Part shown: positions 35,294 to 45,242 of the stretch, one piece after another | Layout of the letters: each line of letters begins with the position of its first letter | Position numbering within the stretch: position 1 is the stretch's first letter | Assembly (NCBI RefSeq): GCF_029953595.1 | Contig: NZ_CP124535.1 | Location: 806,001-870,000 of the forward strand | Reading direction: 5' to 3' | DNA from: Fuscovulum ytuae | GTDB lineage: Bacteria > Pseudomonadota > Alphaproteobacteria > Rhodobacterales > Rhodobacteraceae | Length of the DNA stretch: 64,000 bases | Position numbers and translations under genes: made by a program | The notes under the pieces: generated by a model | The model's input: only the letters and a program-made list of their open reading frames with translations | What the model was told of the DNA's origin: nothing | Database searches by the model: none

Positions 35294-35342
35294 CCGGGGG
35301 CCAGCCCCCGGACCCCCGGAGTATTTCGGGCCAAGATGAAGC
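35294..35342 (+). repeat. Hairpin plus GCCAAGATGAAGC element (family D, copy 1)
   Basis: CCGGGGG (35294-35300) pairs with CCCCCGG (35305-35311); a GGAGTATTT segment follows, then GCCAAGATGAAGC (35330-35342). It lies between the converging hxlR-like gene and hflX. A second copy with the same order of parts is at 49643-49689. Confidence 0.8.
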
Positions 35343-35364
35343 AGAAACGGATGACCGTTTGGGA

Positions 35365-36663
35365 TCAGCCCAGATCGCGGTAGCGCTTTTCCTGCCGTGC
35401 GGTCCAACGGACTGTGACGGCGAAACCCGTCTCTGTGGGGGTTTCCGAAAGCACCACCCCTTCCGCATGCAGCCAAGCCCGGCGGCGGCCATCGGTGAAA
35501 GGCACGGCCAGCAGTCGTTCGGTCTTTTCTTCGTCAAAGGCAGCCGAGATCGCGTCCAACAGCCGGGACACACCTTCGCCGGTCAGGGCCGAGACAGGAA
35601 AGACGCCCTCGCGCGTTTCGGCCTGCACCGTCAGCGCCTCGCGCTGGCTGGCATCGACGAGGTCAAGCTTGTTCCAGATCTCGAATTGCGGGGTGGTGGG
35701 GCCGACACCAAGGGATTGCAAAATCTCGGCCACATCAGCGGCCTGTTCATTGGTTTCGGGATGCGCGATGTCGCGCACATGCAAGATGAGGTCTGCTTCC
35801 AGCACCTCTTCCAGCGTGGCGCGAAAGGCGGCAACCAGCTGCGTGGGCAGGTCGGAGATGAATCCCACCGTATCGGACAGGATGATCTTGCGCCCCGATG
35901 GCAGGGTGATGCCGCGCATCGTCGGGTCCAGCGTGGCAAAGAGCATGTCCTTGGCCAGAACCTCGGCCCCCGTGGCGCGGTTGAACAGCGTGCTCTTGCC
36001 GGCATTGGTATAGCCCACCAGCGCCACGATGGGGAACGGCACCTTGCGCCGCGCCGCACGGTGCAATTCCCGCGTCTTCACCACCTTGTCGAGCTGCCGC
36101 TTTAACCGGATCACCTGATCGTCGATCGCGCGGCGGTCACTTTCGATCTGCGTCTCGCCGGGGCCGCCAACGAAACCGAAGCCGCCCCTTTGCCGTTCAA
36201 GGTGCGTCCAAGCCCGAACAAGGCGGGATCGCTGATAGGACAGCGCCGCAAGCTCCACCTGCAAGACACCTTCGCGGGTGCGCGCCCGGTCGGCAAAAAT
36301 CTCAAGGATCAGTGAGGTGCGGTCGAGGAGTTTCAGCCCCCATTCCTTTTCCAGATTGCGCTGCTGGATTGGGGAAACGGGGCCATCGACAAGGACAAGC
36401 TCAACCTGCAATTCGGCAAATTTCGCCTTCAGTTCCGCAACCTTCCCCGACCCGAACAACATGCCGGGATGGACGCGCGGCAGGCGCACCACCTCAGCCC
36501 CCAGCACCTCCAGATCGGGGAGCGCGGCAGCAAGGCTCACCGCCTCGGCCAGCCCATGTTCGGGAAGCCGGCGGCGTCCCTCGTGCCGGATATCAGGATG
36601 CAGAACATAGGCGCGGGTCGAGGGAACGGCGGTGGAACGGTCGCGCGACTCCCGCCCCTTCAA
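35365..36663 (-). CDS. hflX: Ribosome-associated GTPase HflX
   Basis: About 432 residues. The N-terminal HflX domain (MLFGSGKVAELKAKFAELQ, RTSLILEIFADRARTREG, GGPGETQIESDRR) is followed by the G domain with GYTNAGKSTLFN, DTVGFISDLPTQLV and NKLD. HflX binds and splits stalled ribosomes under stress. The start is unsettled: TTG at 36663 is used, but the frame is open further upstream through QPDEEEDADLPLL and overlaps the hfq end, where a GAGGAGGAGG sequence lies. Order hfq-hflX is conserved in many proteobacteria, here closing the ntr-trk block. Confidence 0.93.
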   Translation of the reverse strand: MKGRESRDRSTAVPSTRAYVLHPDIRHEGRRRLPEHGLAEAVSLAAALPDLEVLGAEVVRLPRVHPGMLFGSGKVAELKAKFAELQVELVLVDGPVSPIQQRNLEKEWGLKLLDRTSLILEIFADRARTREGVLQVELAALSYQRSRLVRAWTHLERQRGGFGFVGGPGETQIESDRRAIDDQVIRLKRQLDKVVKTRELHRAARRKVPFPIVALVGYTNAGKSTLFNRATGAEVLAKDMLFATLDPTMRGITLPSGRKIILSDTVGFISDLPTQLVAAFRATLEEVLEADLILHVRDIAHPETNEQAADVAEILQSLGVGPTTPQFEIWNKLDLVDASQREALTVQAETREGVFPVSALTGEGVSRLLDAISAAFDEEKTERLLAVPFTDGRRRAWLHAEGVVLSETPTETGFAVTVRWTARQEKRYRDLG

Positions 36664-36707
36664 AAGGGGCAGATCGGCATCCTCCTCCTCATCCGGCTGA
36701 TCGGAAA

Positions 36708-36941
36708 TCAGTCTTCGCCTTCATAGAGGTTGATCGGAGCGCCCGGCATGATGGTGGAAATCGCATGCTTGTAAACAAGCTGCGACTGGCCATCCCGGCG
36801 CAAAAGCACGCAGAAATTATCAAACCAGGTGATCACACCCTGCAATTTCACCCCATTGATCAGAAAAATCGTGACGGGAACCTTTGCCTTCCGCACGTGA
36901 TTGAGAAAAGCGTCCTGCAAATTCTGTTTATCGCCGGCCAT
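36708..36941 (-). CDS. hfq: RNA chaperone Hfq
   Basis: 77-residue Sm-like protein that pairs small RNAs with mRNAs. Sm1 ([22 protein letters not shown]) and Sm2 ([11 protein letters not shown]) motifs are present, with the Tyr-Lys-His of the proximal uridine-binding pore. The C-terminal tail is very short, as is typical of alphaproteobacteria. It starts 172 bases before the trkH end and is the gene preceding hflX, with which it nearly overlaps. Confidence 0.98.
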   Translation of the reverse strand: MAGDKQNLQDAFLNHVRKAKVPVTIFLINGVKLQGVITWFDNFCVLLRRDGQSQLVYKHAISTIMPGAPINLYEGED

Positions 36942-37113
36942 TTTTTGTCTTTGCCTTTGTTATGGTCTTGTATGCGCAGCCGGATTTCCCGCTCCCTCGA
37001 TACGGGTCATGGTCCGGTCTGGAAAGTATGTAACGGGATGCAGACAGTTTCCAGCCAAAAAACAGTGTTCCAGACATGTGTTACCGCCCTGTCACGCCGC
37101 CTTTCCCACGGGG

Positions 37114-38634
37114 TCAGCGGCGCCATCCATCGGGGGTCAAAAGAACAAGAATCGCCAGAAGTTCCAACCGCCCCACGACCATGGTCAGCGCGATAATGCC
37201 TTTCGCCGCCATCGACAAAGGGGCAAGCGCGATGGGGGCCGCCCCTGCCACCTCGGTCAGCGGGCCTGTCGTGGTCAGGGCGCCCAGCGTCAGGATCAGC
37301 GCGGGTTCGAAATCAATCCCCGCCAAAGCAAGGGCCGCTACGGCGACGGCAATCGAAAGCGCAAACAGCATGAAGAAGATCCATGCCAGATAGGCCCCTT
37401 CCCGACGCAGACGGCGCGCGGTCTGGCCCGCGCCGCCCACGGAATTGGGATGGATCAGCTTTTCCAACTCGCGTTGGCCATGTCGAAACAGGGCGTAGAC
37501 GCGCAACAGCTTTACCCCGCCCGCCGTGGTGGCAATGCCGCCACCAAAGATGGCAAGCCCGGCAAGGATAAGGCCCGGCGTTTCAAGCCCCGACCAGTTC
37601 TGCGCCGCCGTCCAATCGGCCGAGGTGAAGCCCGTCGTCGTCAGGAAAGACAGCGTGGTAAAGACCGCCCCCCACAAGGCATGCAGCGCAGAGATCAACG
37701 TGCCCTCATCCACCCCCCCTTCTGTCGCCGCAAGCCAATGGCGCAGGAACAGAAGGAGCGGCACGACAAACAACAGGACCAAGGCCAGCCGCAGTTCAGG
37801 ATCGCGCGGCAGGGTTCCGTCGCTGCCCTGCACCAGTGACCCGGGCCAGAGGCGCCGCGTGATCCCGGCAAAAAGCACCAGAAAGATCGCAAACTCGCCC
37901 CAGAAATTGTGCCCCGATGCCGCCAGCCCATCGCCGGGGCTGATGCCCGATGTCGAAACGGTGGACATCGCATGGATCAGGGCCGGGAAATTCGGCTCGC
38001 CCGCCATCAGAAGTGCCACCCAAAGCGCGATGGTCACCCCGGCATAGACCGGCAGGATCACCGCCGCCTGTTGCGCCACGCGCCGCGCGGGATCGGCTGT
38101 TGCCGTGATCTGCGAAAGACCCTCGGCCCCCCGCCCCGGCACGCGGCCCGACAACACCTCGATCCCGCCCAAGGTCATGGGGGCAAGGATGGCCACGGCG
38201 GCGACAAGGATGAAGAACCCCCCCATCCACCCCACCTGCGCCCGCCATAGATGGAGGGACGCAGGCAGTCGCGCGGGTTCGTAAATCGTCATGCCCGTGG
38301 TGGTGAAAGAGGACACCATCTCGAACCAGGCATTCACAAGGCTGGTGTCAGGAATGGCCTGCACGAAGGGAATGGCCATCATCACGGGCAGCACCGCGTA
38401 GGCGGCGACAAGGGCCACCAGATTGGCCCGCGCCGGGTTCCTTGCGCGGCGGTTGACGGTCGCCAGACCGATCATCGCCGTCAGAATGAACAGGATGATT
38501 GCAGCGTAAAAGAAGGCCCGCCCTGTGGGATGGTCGCGCAGGATGACGGCATGGGCGGCGGGCAGCAGCATCGACAGGGCCGTAATCCCCATCAAGAGGA
38601 CCAGCAGCGGCAGTTCCCAAAGCCGCCGCAGCAT
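37114..38634 (-). CDS. trkH: Potassium uptake protein TrkH
   Basis: 506-residue K+ transporter subunit with four repeated M1-P-M2 units. Selectivity-filter-like segments include SSFTTTGMTI near the first pore, STSGISPGDG and LTTTGFTSADW. It forms the membrane channel gated by TrkA. The ATG overlaps the trkA stop by one base, showing translational coupling. It imports potassium driven by the membrane potential and helps osmotic balance. Confidence 0.95.
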   Translation of the reverse strand: MLRRLWELPLLVLLMGITALSMLLPAAHAVILRDHPTGRAFFYAAIILFILTAMIGLATVNRRARNPARANLVALVAAYAVLPVMMAIPFVQAIPDTSLVNAWFEMVSSFTTTGMTIYEPARLPASLHLWRAQVGWMGGFFILVAAVAILAPMTLGGIEVLSGRVPGRGAEGLSQITATADPARRVAQQAAVILPVYAGVTIALWVALLMAGEPNFPALIHAMSTVSTSGISPGDGLAASGHNFWGEFAIFLVLFAGITRRLWPGSLVQGSDGTLPRDPELRLALVLLFVVPLLLFLRHWLAATEGGVDEGTLISALHALWGAVFTTLSFLTTTGFTSADWTAAQNWSGLETPGLILAGLAIFGGGIATTAGGVKLLRVYALFRHGQRELEKLIHPNSVGGAGQTARRLRREGAYLAWIFFMLFALSIAVAVAALALAGIDFEPALILTLGALTTTGPLTEVAGAAPIALAPLSMAAKGIIALTMVVGRLELLAILVLLTPDGWRR

Positions 38635-40010
38635 CAGAAGAAATCGATCGAGACCTGCAAGAGGCGTTCAACCTCGCGCACGTCCTTGGCCATGGCGAAG
38701 AGGGCGATGATGTCGCCCGATTCGATGCGGGTATCCCCCGTCGGCTTCACCACCTTGTCGCCCTTCATCAAGGCGCCGACCAAAACGCCTTCGGGAAATT
38801 CGATCTCGCGGATCAAGCGGCCAGCGAGGGGAGAGGTGGACAGCACCTGCGCCTCGATCATCTCGGCCTCGGCATCGCCCAGCGAATAGATGGCGCGCAC
38901 CTTGCCGTGCCGGATATGGCGCAAGATCGACGACACGGTGGTCGCACGCGGGTTGATATAGGCATCAATGTCCAAAGGCCCCATCAGGGGTGCAAGCGTG
39001 GGGTCGTTCACCAAGGCGATCGACATGGGGCAACCCGCCTGTTTCGCGCGCACCGCGACCAGAAGGTTCGTCTTGTCGTCATCGGTGACGGCCAAAACTG
39101 CATCGGCGCGGTCAATCGCGGCCTCAAGAAGGATATCCATATCCATCCCGTCGCCATTCAGAACGATGGTCCGTTCAAGGCTATCGGCGGCACGTTCTGC
39201 GCGGGCGCGGTTCTTTTCGATGATCTTGGCACGGATGCGGTCAGTGCGGGTTTCCAAAGCGCGCGCCACGCCAAGGCCCACATTGCCGCCACCGATGATG
39301 ACCACACGTTCCTGCTTTTTCGTTTGCTTTCCAAAGATTTCCAGCGTGCGGTTCACATCTTCGGAATGGGTGAAGACATAAATCTGATCCTGCGCGAAAA
39401 GCTGATCGCCCGGTTCCGGGGCGAACAGCCGCCCTTCGCGCCGCACCCCCACCACGATAGCGCGCAGGGTGGAAAACAACTCGTTCAACTGCCGAAGCGG
39501 CGTGTCAAGGACGGGGCAATCCTCATCCAGTTGGATACCCAAAAGCTGGGCCCGACCCAGCATGAAGCTTTCGGTGTCAAAGGTCGCAGGCGCGGCAAGG
39601 CGTTGCAGCGCGGCCTCTGCCACCTCGCGTTCGGGGCTGATCACCACGTCGATGGGCAGGTGATCGCGGCGGTAAAGATCGGAATAGATCGCATCCAGAT
39701 AAGATTGCGCCCGCAGCCGCGCGATCTTGCGCGGGATCGAAAAAATGGCATGGGCAACCTCGCAGGCCACCATGTTCACCTCATCGGAATGGGTGGCGGC
39801 GATGATCATGTCGGCATCCCGCGCGCCCGCCTTTTCCAAGACGTCGGGATAGGAGGCAAAGCCCACAACCCCCTGCACATCCAGCGTATCGGTGGCACGA
39901 CGCACAAGATCGGCGTTCATGTCGACAAGGGTCACGTCATTGCGTTCCCCCGACAGCTGGCGGGCAATCTGCCAACCCACCTGCCCTGCCCCGCAGATGA
40001 TCACCTTCAT
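38634..40010 (-). CDS. trkA: Trk potassium channel regulatory subunit TrkA
   Basis: 458 residues, cytoplasmic ring-forming gating subunit for TrkH. Two tandem RCK units each have an NAD-binding loop: CGAGQVGWQIA at the N-terminus and IGGGNVGLGVARAL around residue 238, each followed by a TrkA-C domain (FGKQ and SGDIIALFAM regions). Binding of NADH/NAD+ or ATP changes channel opening. It lies 79 bases after ntrX on the same strand, the usual alphaproteobacterial order. Confidence 0.97.
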   Translation of the reverse strand: MKVIICGAGQVGWQIARQLSGERNDVTLVDMNADLVRRATDTLDVQGVVGFASYPDVLEKAGARDADMIIAATHSDEVNMVACEVAHAIFSIPRKIARLRAQSYLDAIYSDLYRRDHLPIDVVISPEREVAEAALQRLAAPATFDTESFMLGRAQLLGIQLDEDCPVLDTPLRQLNELFSTLRAIVVGVRREGRLFAPEPGDQLFAQDQIYVFTHSEDVNRTLEIFGKQTKKQERVVIIGGGNVGLGVARALETRTDRIRAKIIEKNRARAERAADSLERTIVLNGDGMDMDILLEAAIDRADAVLAVTDDDKTNLLVAVRAKQAGCPMSIALVNDPTLAPLMGPLDIDAYINPRATTVSSILRHIRHGKVRAIYSLGDAEAEMIEAQVLSTSPLAGRLIREIEFPEGVLVGALMKGDKVVKPTGDTRIESGDIIALFAMAKDVREVERLLQVSIDFF

Positions 40011-40089
40011 GCCTGCCTCCGGTTCATCGCCCGCCTTGATTGGCAGATGGGGGGCGGGTGGTCAATGGCGGGGGCAGAGGCCGGGCTGA

Positions 40090-41514
40090 TCACACCTCCT
40101 CGCCCTCATCCTCGTCCATATCCTCATCCAGACGGGCCATGCGCCCCCCGGCCTTTGACGTGGTCACGACGCCCAGCGATTTCAGCTTGCGATGCAGCGC
40201 ACTGCGTTCCATGCCCACAAAGCTTGCCGTGCGGCTGATATTGCCGCCAAAACGGTTGATCTGGGTCAGCAGATATTCCCGTTCAAACACCTCGCGCGCC
40301 TCGCGCAAGGGCAGCGTGGCCATGGCCCCGCCAAGAACCAGACGCCCCGTATCGCCTTCGGGCGCATCCTGCCCGGGCAATTCGCGCGGGTCGATCGGCC
40401 CCGTGCCATCGCCAAGGATGAGAACGCGTTCGATCACATTGCGCAACTGCCGCACATTTCCGGGCCATGCCATGGTTTGCAAAAGGGCCTCTGCCTCACC
40501 CGACAGGGACCGCAGCGGCAAACCTTGCGACCGGTGGAACATATCAATGAAATGTCGCGTCAGATCGGGGATATCCTCGCGCCGTTCCTCAAGGCTGGGC
40601 ACCGTGATCGGCACAACATTCAGCCGATCATATAGTTCTTGCCGGAAACGGCCCGCCGCAATCTCGGCCCGCAGATCGCGGGTGGTGGAAGAGACGACCC
40701 TCAGATCGACGCGCACCTTGTCGGTTCCCCCCGCGCGGGTGAATTGCTGTTCCACCAGCACGCGCAGGATCTTGGACTGGGTGCCAAGCGGCATGTCGGC
40801 CACTTCGTCAAAGTAGACGACCCCGCCATGGGCCTGTTCCAAAAGGCCCTTTTCCACCCCGCGTTCCGACGTTTCGCGCCCGAACAGCACCTCTTCCATC
40901 CGTTCCGGTTCGATGGTGGCAGAGGACACCGAAACAAAAGGCGCGCTGGCGCGGTTGGAATGGGCGTGGATAAAACGCGCGGCCATTTCCTTACCCGAAC
41001 CGGCGGGCCCCGTCAGCATCACGCGCCCGTTCGACTTCGTCACCTTTTCAAGCTGCGATTTCAAAGCCTTGAAGGCCGGACTTGACCCCAACATCTCGGC
41101 CGAGGTCACATCCTTGCGGCGCAATTCGCTGTTTTCCCGCCGCAGGCGTGAGGTTTCCATGGCCCGGCTGACCACCACCATCAACTGATCGATGTTGAAG
41201 GGCTTTTCGATGAAGTCATATGCGCCTTGCTTGATCGCGGCGACAGCGATCTCGATATTCCCGTGGCCCGAGATGATGACCACGGGCACATCCGGGTTGT
41301 CCCGCTTGACGGTTTTCAGAATGTCGATCCCGTCCATCCGGCTATCCTTCAGCCAGATATCAAGGATCATCAGCGCGGGCGGCTCGCTGTTGATCTCGGC
41401 CATGCAATCATCGGAATTTCCTGCCAGACGAACGGTAAAGCCCTCGTCCTTCAGGATATCGGCGATCAGTTCGCGGATGTCTTTTTCATCATCGACAATA
41501 AGGATGCTGCTCAT
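40090..41514 (-). CDS. ntrX: Nitrogen-assimilation response regulator NtrX
   Basis: 474 residues: receiver domain with phospho-acceptor Asp in MILDIWLKDS, AAA+ domain with Walker A GPAGSGKE and Walker B VVYFDEVADMP, and a C-terminal Fis-type helix (NRFGGNISRTASFVGMERSALHRKL). The GAFTGA loop that contacts sigma54 is absent: the corresponding region reads LFGRETSERGVEKGLLEQA. It may therefore act on sigma70 promoters or as a repressor. It lies three bases after ntrY and is its cognate regulator in nitrogen, redox and envelope control. Confidence 0.96.
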   Translation of the reverse strand: MSSILIVDDEKDIRELIADILKDEGFTVRLAGNSDDCMAEINSEPPALMILDIWLKDSRMDGIDILKTVKRDNPDVPVVIISGHGNIEIAVAAIKQGAYDFIEKPFNIDQLMVVVSRAMETSRLRRENSELRRKDVTSAEMLGSSPAFKALKSQLEKVTKSNGRVMLTGPAGSGKEMAARFIHAHSNRASAPFVSVSSATIEPERMEEVLFGRETSERGVEKGLLEQAHGGVVYFDEVADMPLGTQSKILRVLVEQQFTRAGGTDKVRVDLRVVSSTTRDLRAEIAAGRFRQELYDRLNVVPITVPSLEERREDIPDLTRHFIDMFHRSQGLPLRSLSGEAEALLQTMAWPGNVRQLRNVIERVLILGDGTGPIDPRELPGQDAPEGDTGRLVLGGAMATLPLREAREVFEREYLLTQINRFGGNISRTASFVGMERSALHRKLKSLGVVTTSKAGGRMARLDEDMDEDEGEEV

Positions 41515-41517
41515 GCT

Positions 41518-43794
41518 CTATCCCCCCTGTGCGGCCAGTGCCGCGGGTTTACGGGTACGTACTTTCGGGGCGCGCGGCAGACGGATTTCCGCCATCGCCC
41601 CGGGTCTTTCGTTGCCTTCGAATATAGGCGCATCAAGGAGCGCAAGCGTGCCGCCATGTTCCTCGATGATCTTCTTGACGATGGGCAGACCAAGGCCCGT
41701 GCCCTTTTCGCGGGTCGTCACATAAGGTTCGAACAGTCGCGCGCGGTCGGGCGGCAGGCCGATGCCATTGTCCATGATGCGGATGATGGCGGCATCGGGT
41801 TCGACGGTGAAGGAGATGCGTATCTCTGGCCGATGCCCGGCAGGCGCACCCTTTTCATGAAAGGATTCAATCGCTTCGCCAGCGTTCTTGATTAGGTTTG
41901 TCAAGGCCTGCGAAATCATGGTGGCGTCAAGGTCCAACATGACAGGCTCATTCGGAAAGGCTGTGACAAAGGTCACGCCCGGCTGCCCGCTTTCCTGCAA
42001 CAGCGCGGCGTCGCGCACCAGCGCGGTCAGATCATTCTCGCGTCGGTCGGGTTCGGGCATGCGGGCGAACTTGGAAAATTCATCCACGATACGGCGCAGG
42101 TCGTTGGTCTGGCGTACAATCACATCGGTATATTGGTCCAGATCGTCGGGTTCCGTGACCTGCGGGCGGAACTTGCGCTTGATGCGTTCGGCAGACAGCG
42201 CGATGGGCGTCAGCGGGTTCTTGATCTCATGCGCGATGCGGCGCGCCACATCGCCCCAAGCGGCCATCCGCTGGGCACTGACCAGATCGGTCACATCGTC
42301 AAAGGCCACCACATAGCCTTCCAGCCCGCCTTCTTCATTCCGCCGTTCCGACATGCGCACCAAAAGGCTTTCCAGCTTGCCCTTGCGGGTCAGCCGCACC
42401 TCTTCCTGCGCGGCAGGGCCGCCGCTTTCCAACAGGCGTTCAAAAAGCGGCCCAAACTCCGGCACCGCCACCGCAAGCGGCATGTCCGCCCCCGCCCCCA
42501 TATCGAGTAAGCGTTCCGCCGCACGGTTGGCAAAATCGATCCGCCCGTCCGAATTCAGGCCGATCACCCCTGCGGTGACATTGGACAAGACGGAATCAAA
42601 CAGCCGCCGCCGCGCCTCGGTCTGGCTGTGGGATGTCACCAAAGCCTCGCGCTGCCCTTTCAGCTGCCGCGTCATGCGGTTGAAGGAACGTCCCAAGGAA
42701 GCGATTTCGTCATCCCCGTCTTCTTCGCGGACCTGAACATCAAGATTGCCTTCGCCCACCTGTTCCGCCGCCTCGGCCAGACGGCCCACCGGGCGCGCAA
42801 GCCGCTCGGCAAACCACAGGCCCAACCAGACGGCAGCAAGGATCAGGATCAGCGCAAAGCCAAGGTAAAGAAGCCCGAATTCGAACAAAAGCCGCCCGCG
42901 TTCGGATTCCAGCTGGTGATAAAGTGCCACGGTTTCCCGCGTGCCATCCAGCAGCGACAGGATCGACCCATCCACCGTGCGCGACACGTAAAGATAGCGG
43001 TCCGCAAAGGCATCCAAATGGACCAGCGCGCGAAACTCGTTATTGCCCCAATCCTGAATAAGAACCGTTTCCCCGGCCCTTGCGCGTTCCAGATCCTCAG
43101 GCGAGGGCGGTTCGAAATCGAAAAGGTAGGACCGTTCCCCCCGCGTCATCAACTCGCCCGCGCCGTCCACCAGATAGGCCTCTTTCAGCCCCCGCTGGAT
43201 CGTCGCCTGCGCTTGCGTCAGCACCGGGCGCATCTGCGTATCTTGGACGAAGAAATTCGACTGTTTGAACAGGTTGATCTCGCGCGCCAAGGACTCGGCA
43301 TCTGTGATCAGGTCTTGCCGATGTTCCTGCTCATAAGCCTCGGCCGCCGATAGCGATGACCCGACGACCGATCTGACCCGATCCGAAAACCACCCTTCAA
43401 GGCCGAAATTCACCGTGATGACGGCAAAGACCGCAACAAGCACGGTAGGGATCAGGGCCACCACGGCAAAGACCACGGTCAACCGCATATGCAGCCGCGA
43501 CCCGGCCGATTTGCTGCGCCTGTCGGCCACCATACGGGCGACACGGGCAAGGACCAGCGTCGCTACAACAAGGATATAGACAAGGTCCGCCAGCAGGATC
43601 AGCCGCAGCGCAGGCGAATTGCCGCCCTGCGACAGGGGGCCAAGGGCAAGGAAGGTCGCCACGGCCAACAGGGGGCCCAGAAAGACAAGACCGAAGGTCA
43701 TGGCGTTCTGCACCTGCCGCTGTCGCCGCAGGCGGGTGAATCGCGCCCATGTGTTGCTGCCGACGCTGCGATGCACGCCGAATGACCCCTTCAT
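41518..43794 (-). CDS. ntrY: Nitrogen-regulation sensor kinase NtrY
   Basis: 758-residue membrane histidine kinase. About three N-terminal transmembrane helices are followed by a periplasmic loop, another membrane helix (FGLLYLGFALILILAAVW), a HAMP linker (RPVGRLAEAAEQVGEGNLD), a PAS domain (DSVLSNVTAGVIGLNSDG), the phospho-acceptor His in [18 protein letters not shown] and the ATPase domain (NLIKNAGEAI, DNGIGLPP, GTGLGLPIV). It phosphorylates NtrX. It lies 83 bases downstream of ntrC. Confidence 0.96.
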   Translation of the reverse strand: MKGSFGVHRSVGSNTWARFTRLRRQRQVQNAMTFGLVFLGPLLAVATFLALGPLSQGGNSPALRLILLADLVYILVVATLVLARVARMVADRRSKSAGSRLHMRLTVVFAVVALIPTVLVAVFAVITVNFGLEGWFSDRVRSVVGSSLSAAEAYEQEHRQDLITDAESLAREINLFKQSNFFVQDTQMRPVLTQAQATIQRGLKEAYLVDGAGELMTRGERSYLFDFEPPSPEDLERARAGETVLIQDWGNNEFRALVHLDAFADRYLYVSRTVDGSILSLLDGTRETVALYHQLESERGRLLFEFGLLYLGFALILILAAVWLGLWFAERLARPVGRLAEAAEQVGEGNLDVQVREEDGDDEIASLGRSFNRMTRQLKGQREALVTSHSQTEARRRLFDSVLSNVTAGVIGLNSDGRIDFANRAAERLLDMGAGADMPLAVAVPEFGPLFERLLESGGPAAQEEVRLTRKGKLESLLVRMSERRNEEGGLEGYVVAFDDVTDLVSAQRMAAWGDVARRIAHEIKNPLTPIALSAERIKRKFRPQVTEPDDLDQYTDVIVRQTNDLRRIVDEFSKFARMPEPDRRENDLTALVRDAALLQESGQPGVTFVTAFPNEPVMLDLDATMISQALTNLIKNAGEAIESFHEKGAPAGHRPEIRISFTVEPDAAIIRIMDNGIGLPPDRARLFEPYVTTREKGTGLGLPIVKKIIEEHGGTLALLDAPIFEGNERPGAMAEIRLPRAPKVRTRKPAALAAQGG

Positions 43795-43877
43795 CCCGAG
43801 GGGACATTTCCCCCGCTATCCACATCTTGTGGCTTCCCACGCGTTGCGGCACGGGAAACACGCTTGATGTTGCGGTT

Positions 43878-45242
43878 TTACATCAGCTTGCGGCGGCGTG
43901 TCACGCGGATATCGAGATCGGTGATCTTCTTGCGCAAAGTATTGCGATTGATGCCCAGAAGGTCGGCGCATTTCGCTTGATTGCCCGCCGTCGCATCCAG
44001 CGCGATCTCGATCAGCGGCATCTCCACCTCGCGCAGGATGCGCTGATAGACACCTGCCGGGGGCAATTGCCCGCCATGCAGATCGAAATACCGCTTCAGA
44101 TGCCGCGCGACGGATGCCGACAGCTTCTCGCCCTCGCCCCCACCTTTCAGGGGTTCCATCGTTGGCTGATTGCCCAGCACAGCATCCACCTCGGCCTTGG
44201 TGATCTCTGTCTCCGAGGAGGTGACCATCAACCGCCGCAGCGTGTTTTCCAATTGCCGCACATTGCCCGGCCAGGAATAGGCGCGGATCAGGTCGCGCGC
44301 ATCATTGGACAGACGCCGCAGGCTGCCATAATCGCGTTCCCCCCGCGCAAGGAAATGTTCGGCCAAAAGCGGGATGTCATCCACCCGTTCCCGCAGGGCG
44401 GGCACATGCAGCGTCACGCCCGACAGGCGATAGAACAGGTCTTGCCGGAACTGCCCGCCTTCCATCCGCGCCGAAAGATCGCTTTGCGAGGTGGCCATGA
44501 TGCGGGGTGCATTATCCCCCGCAAGGTCCAGCATCCGAACGATCCGCGCCTGCATGTCGTCGTCGTAATCGGCGATCTCGTCAAAGACCAGACTGCCGCC
44601 CCGCGCCCGCGCCATCAGCGCCGAAGGACCATCCATCCCCGCCAGATCAGACGCCTGCGCCACCACGAAAGGTTGCGACCGACGGTCCGAAAAATCATGG
44701 ATGGCCTTGGCGATCAGGCTTTTCCCGGTGCCCGATTCCCCGGTGACCAGAACGGCAAGGTCGGTATTCATCACCCGCGCCACAAGACGATACAGCGCCT
44801 GCATCGCCGCCGTCCGCCCCACCAGCGGCAGGTCATCCCCCGCCTCGCGCGGCTGAACGGCACGCGCGGGGGCGCGCCGCTTCTGTTCCAGCGCGCGGGC
44901 CGACCGCTTCATCAGATCGGGCAGGTCAAAGGGTTTGGGAAGGTAGTCAAAAGCCTCTGCCTCGGCGGCCTGAATGGCCGTCATGATCGTGTTCTGGGCG
45001 GAAATCACGATGACGGGCAGACCGGGCCGCATCTTGGAAATGCGCGGCAGCGCATCCAGCCCGTTACCATCGGGCATGATGACATCCGAAATGACCAGAT
45101 CGCCCTTCCCCTCTTCAACCCAGCGCATCAACGTCATCAGGGACGAGGTCGCATGAACCTTGCAGCCCGCCCGCGTCAGGGCCTGCGTCAGAACAGTGCG
45201 GATCGTACGGTCGTCATCGGCAACGAGGACGGTCCCATCCAT
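43878..45242 (-). CDS. ntrC: Nitrogen regulation response regulator NtrC, sigma70-type
   Basis: 454 residues. Receiver domain ([14 protein letters not shown], phospho-Asp in [13 protein letters not shown]), AAA+ domain (Walker A GESGTGKS, Walker [12 protein letters not shown]) and a Fis-type DNA-binding end ([19 protein letters not shown]). No GAFTGA motif occurs between Walker A and B; that region reads [18 protein letters not shown]. This matches the known Rhodobacter capsulatus NtrC, which activates sigma70 promoters. It turns on nitrogen-limitation genes when phosphorylated by NtrB. The ATG at 45242 overlaps the ntrB stop by one base. Confidence 0.97.
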   Translation of the reverse strand: MDGTVLVADDDRTIRTVLTQALTRAGCKVHATSSLMTLMRWVEEGKGDLVISDVIMPDGNGLDALPRISKMRPGLPVIVISAQNTIMTAIQAAEAEAFDYLPKPFDLPDLMKRSARALEQKRRAPARAVQPREAGDDLPLVGRTAAMQALYRLVARVMNTDLAVLVTGESGTGKSLIAKAIHDFSDRRSQPFVVAQASDLAGMDGPSALMARARGGSLVFDEIADYDDDMQARIVRMLDLAGDNAPRIMATSQSDLSARMEGGQFRQDLFYRLSGVTLHVPALRERVDDIPLLAEHFLARGERDYGSLRRLSNDARDLIRAYSWPGNVRQLENTLRRLMVTSSETEITKAEVDAVLGNQPTMEPLKGGGEGEKLSASVARHLKRYFDLHGGQLPPAGVYQRILREVEMPLIEIALDATAGNQAKCADLLGINRNTLRKKITDLDIRVTRRRKLM

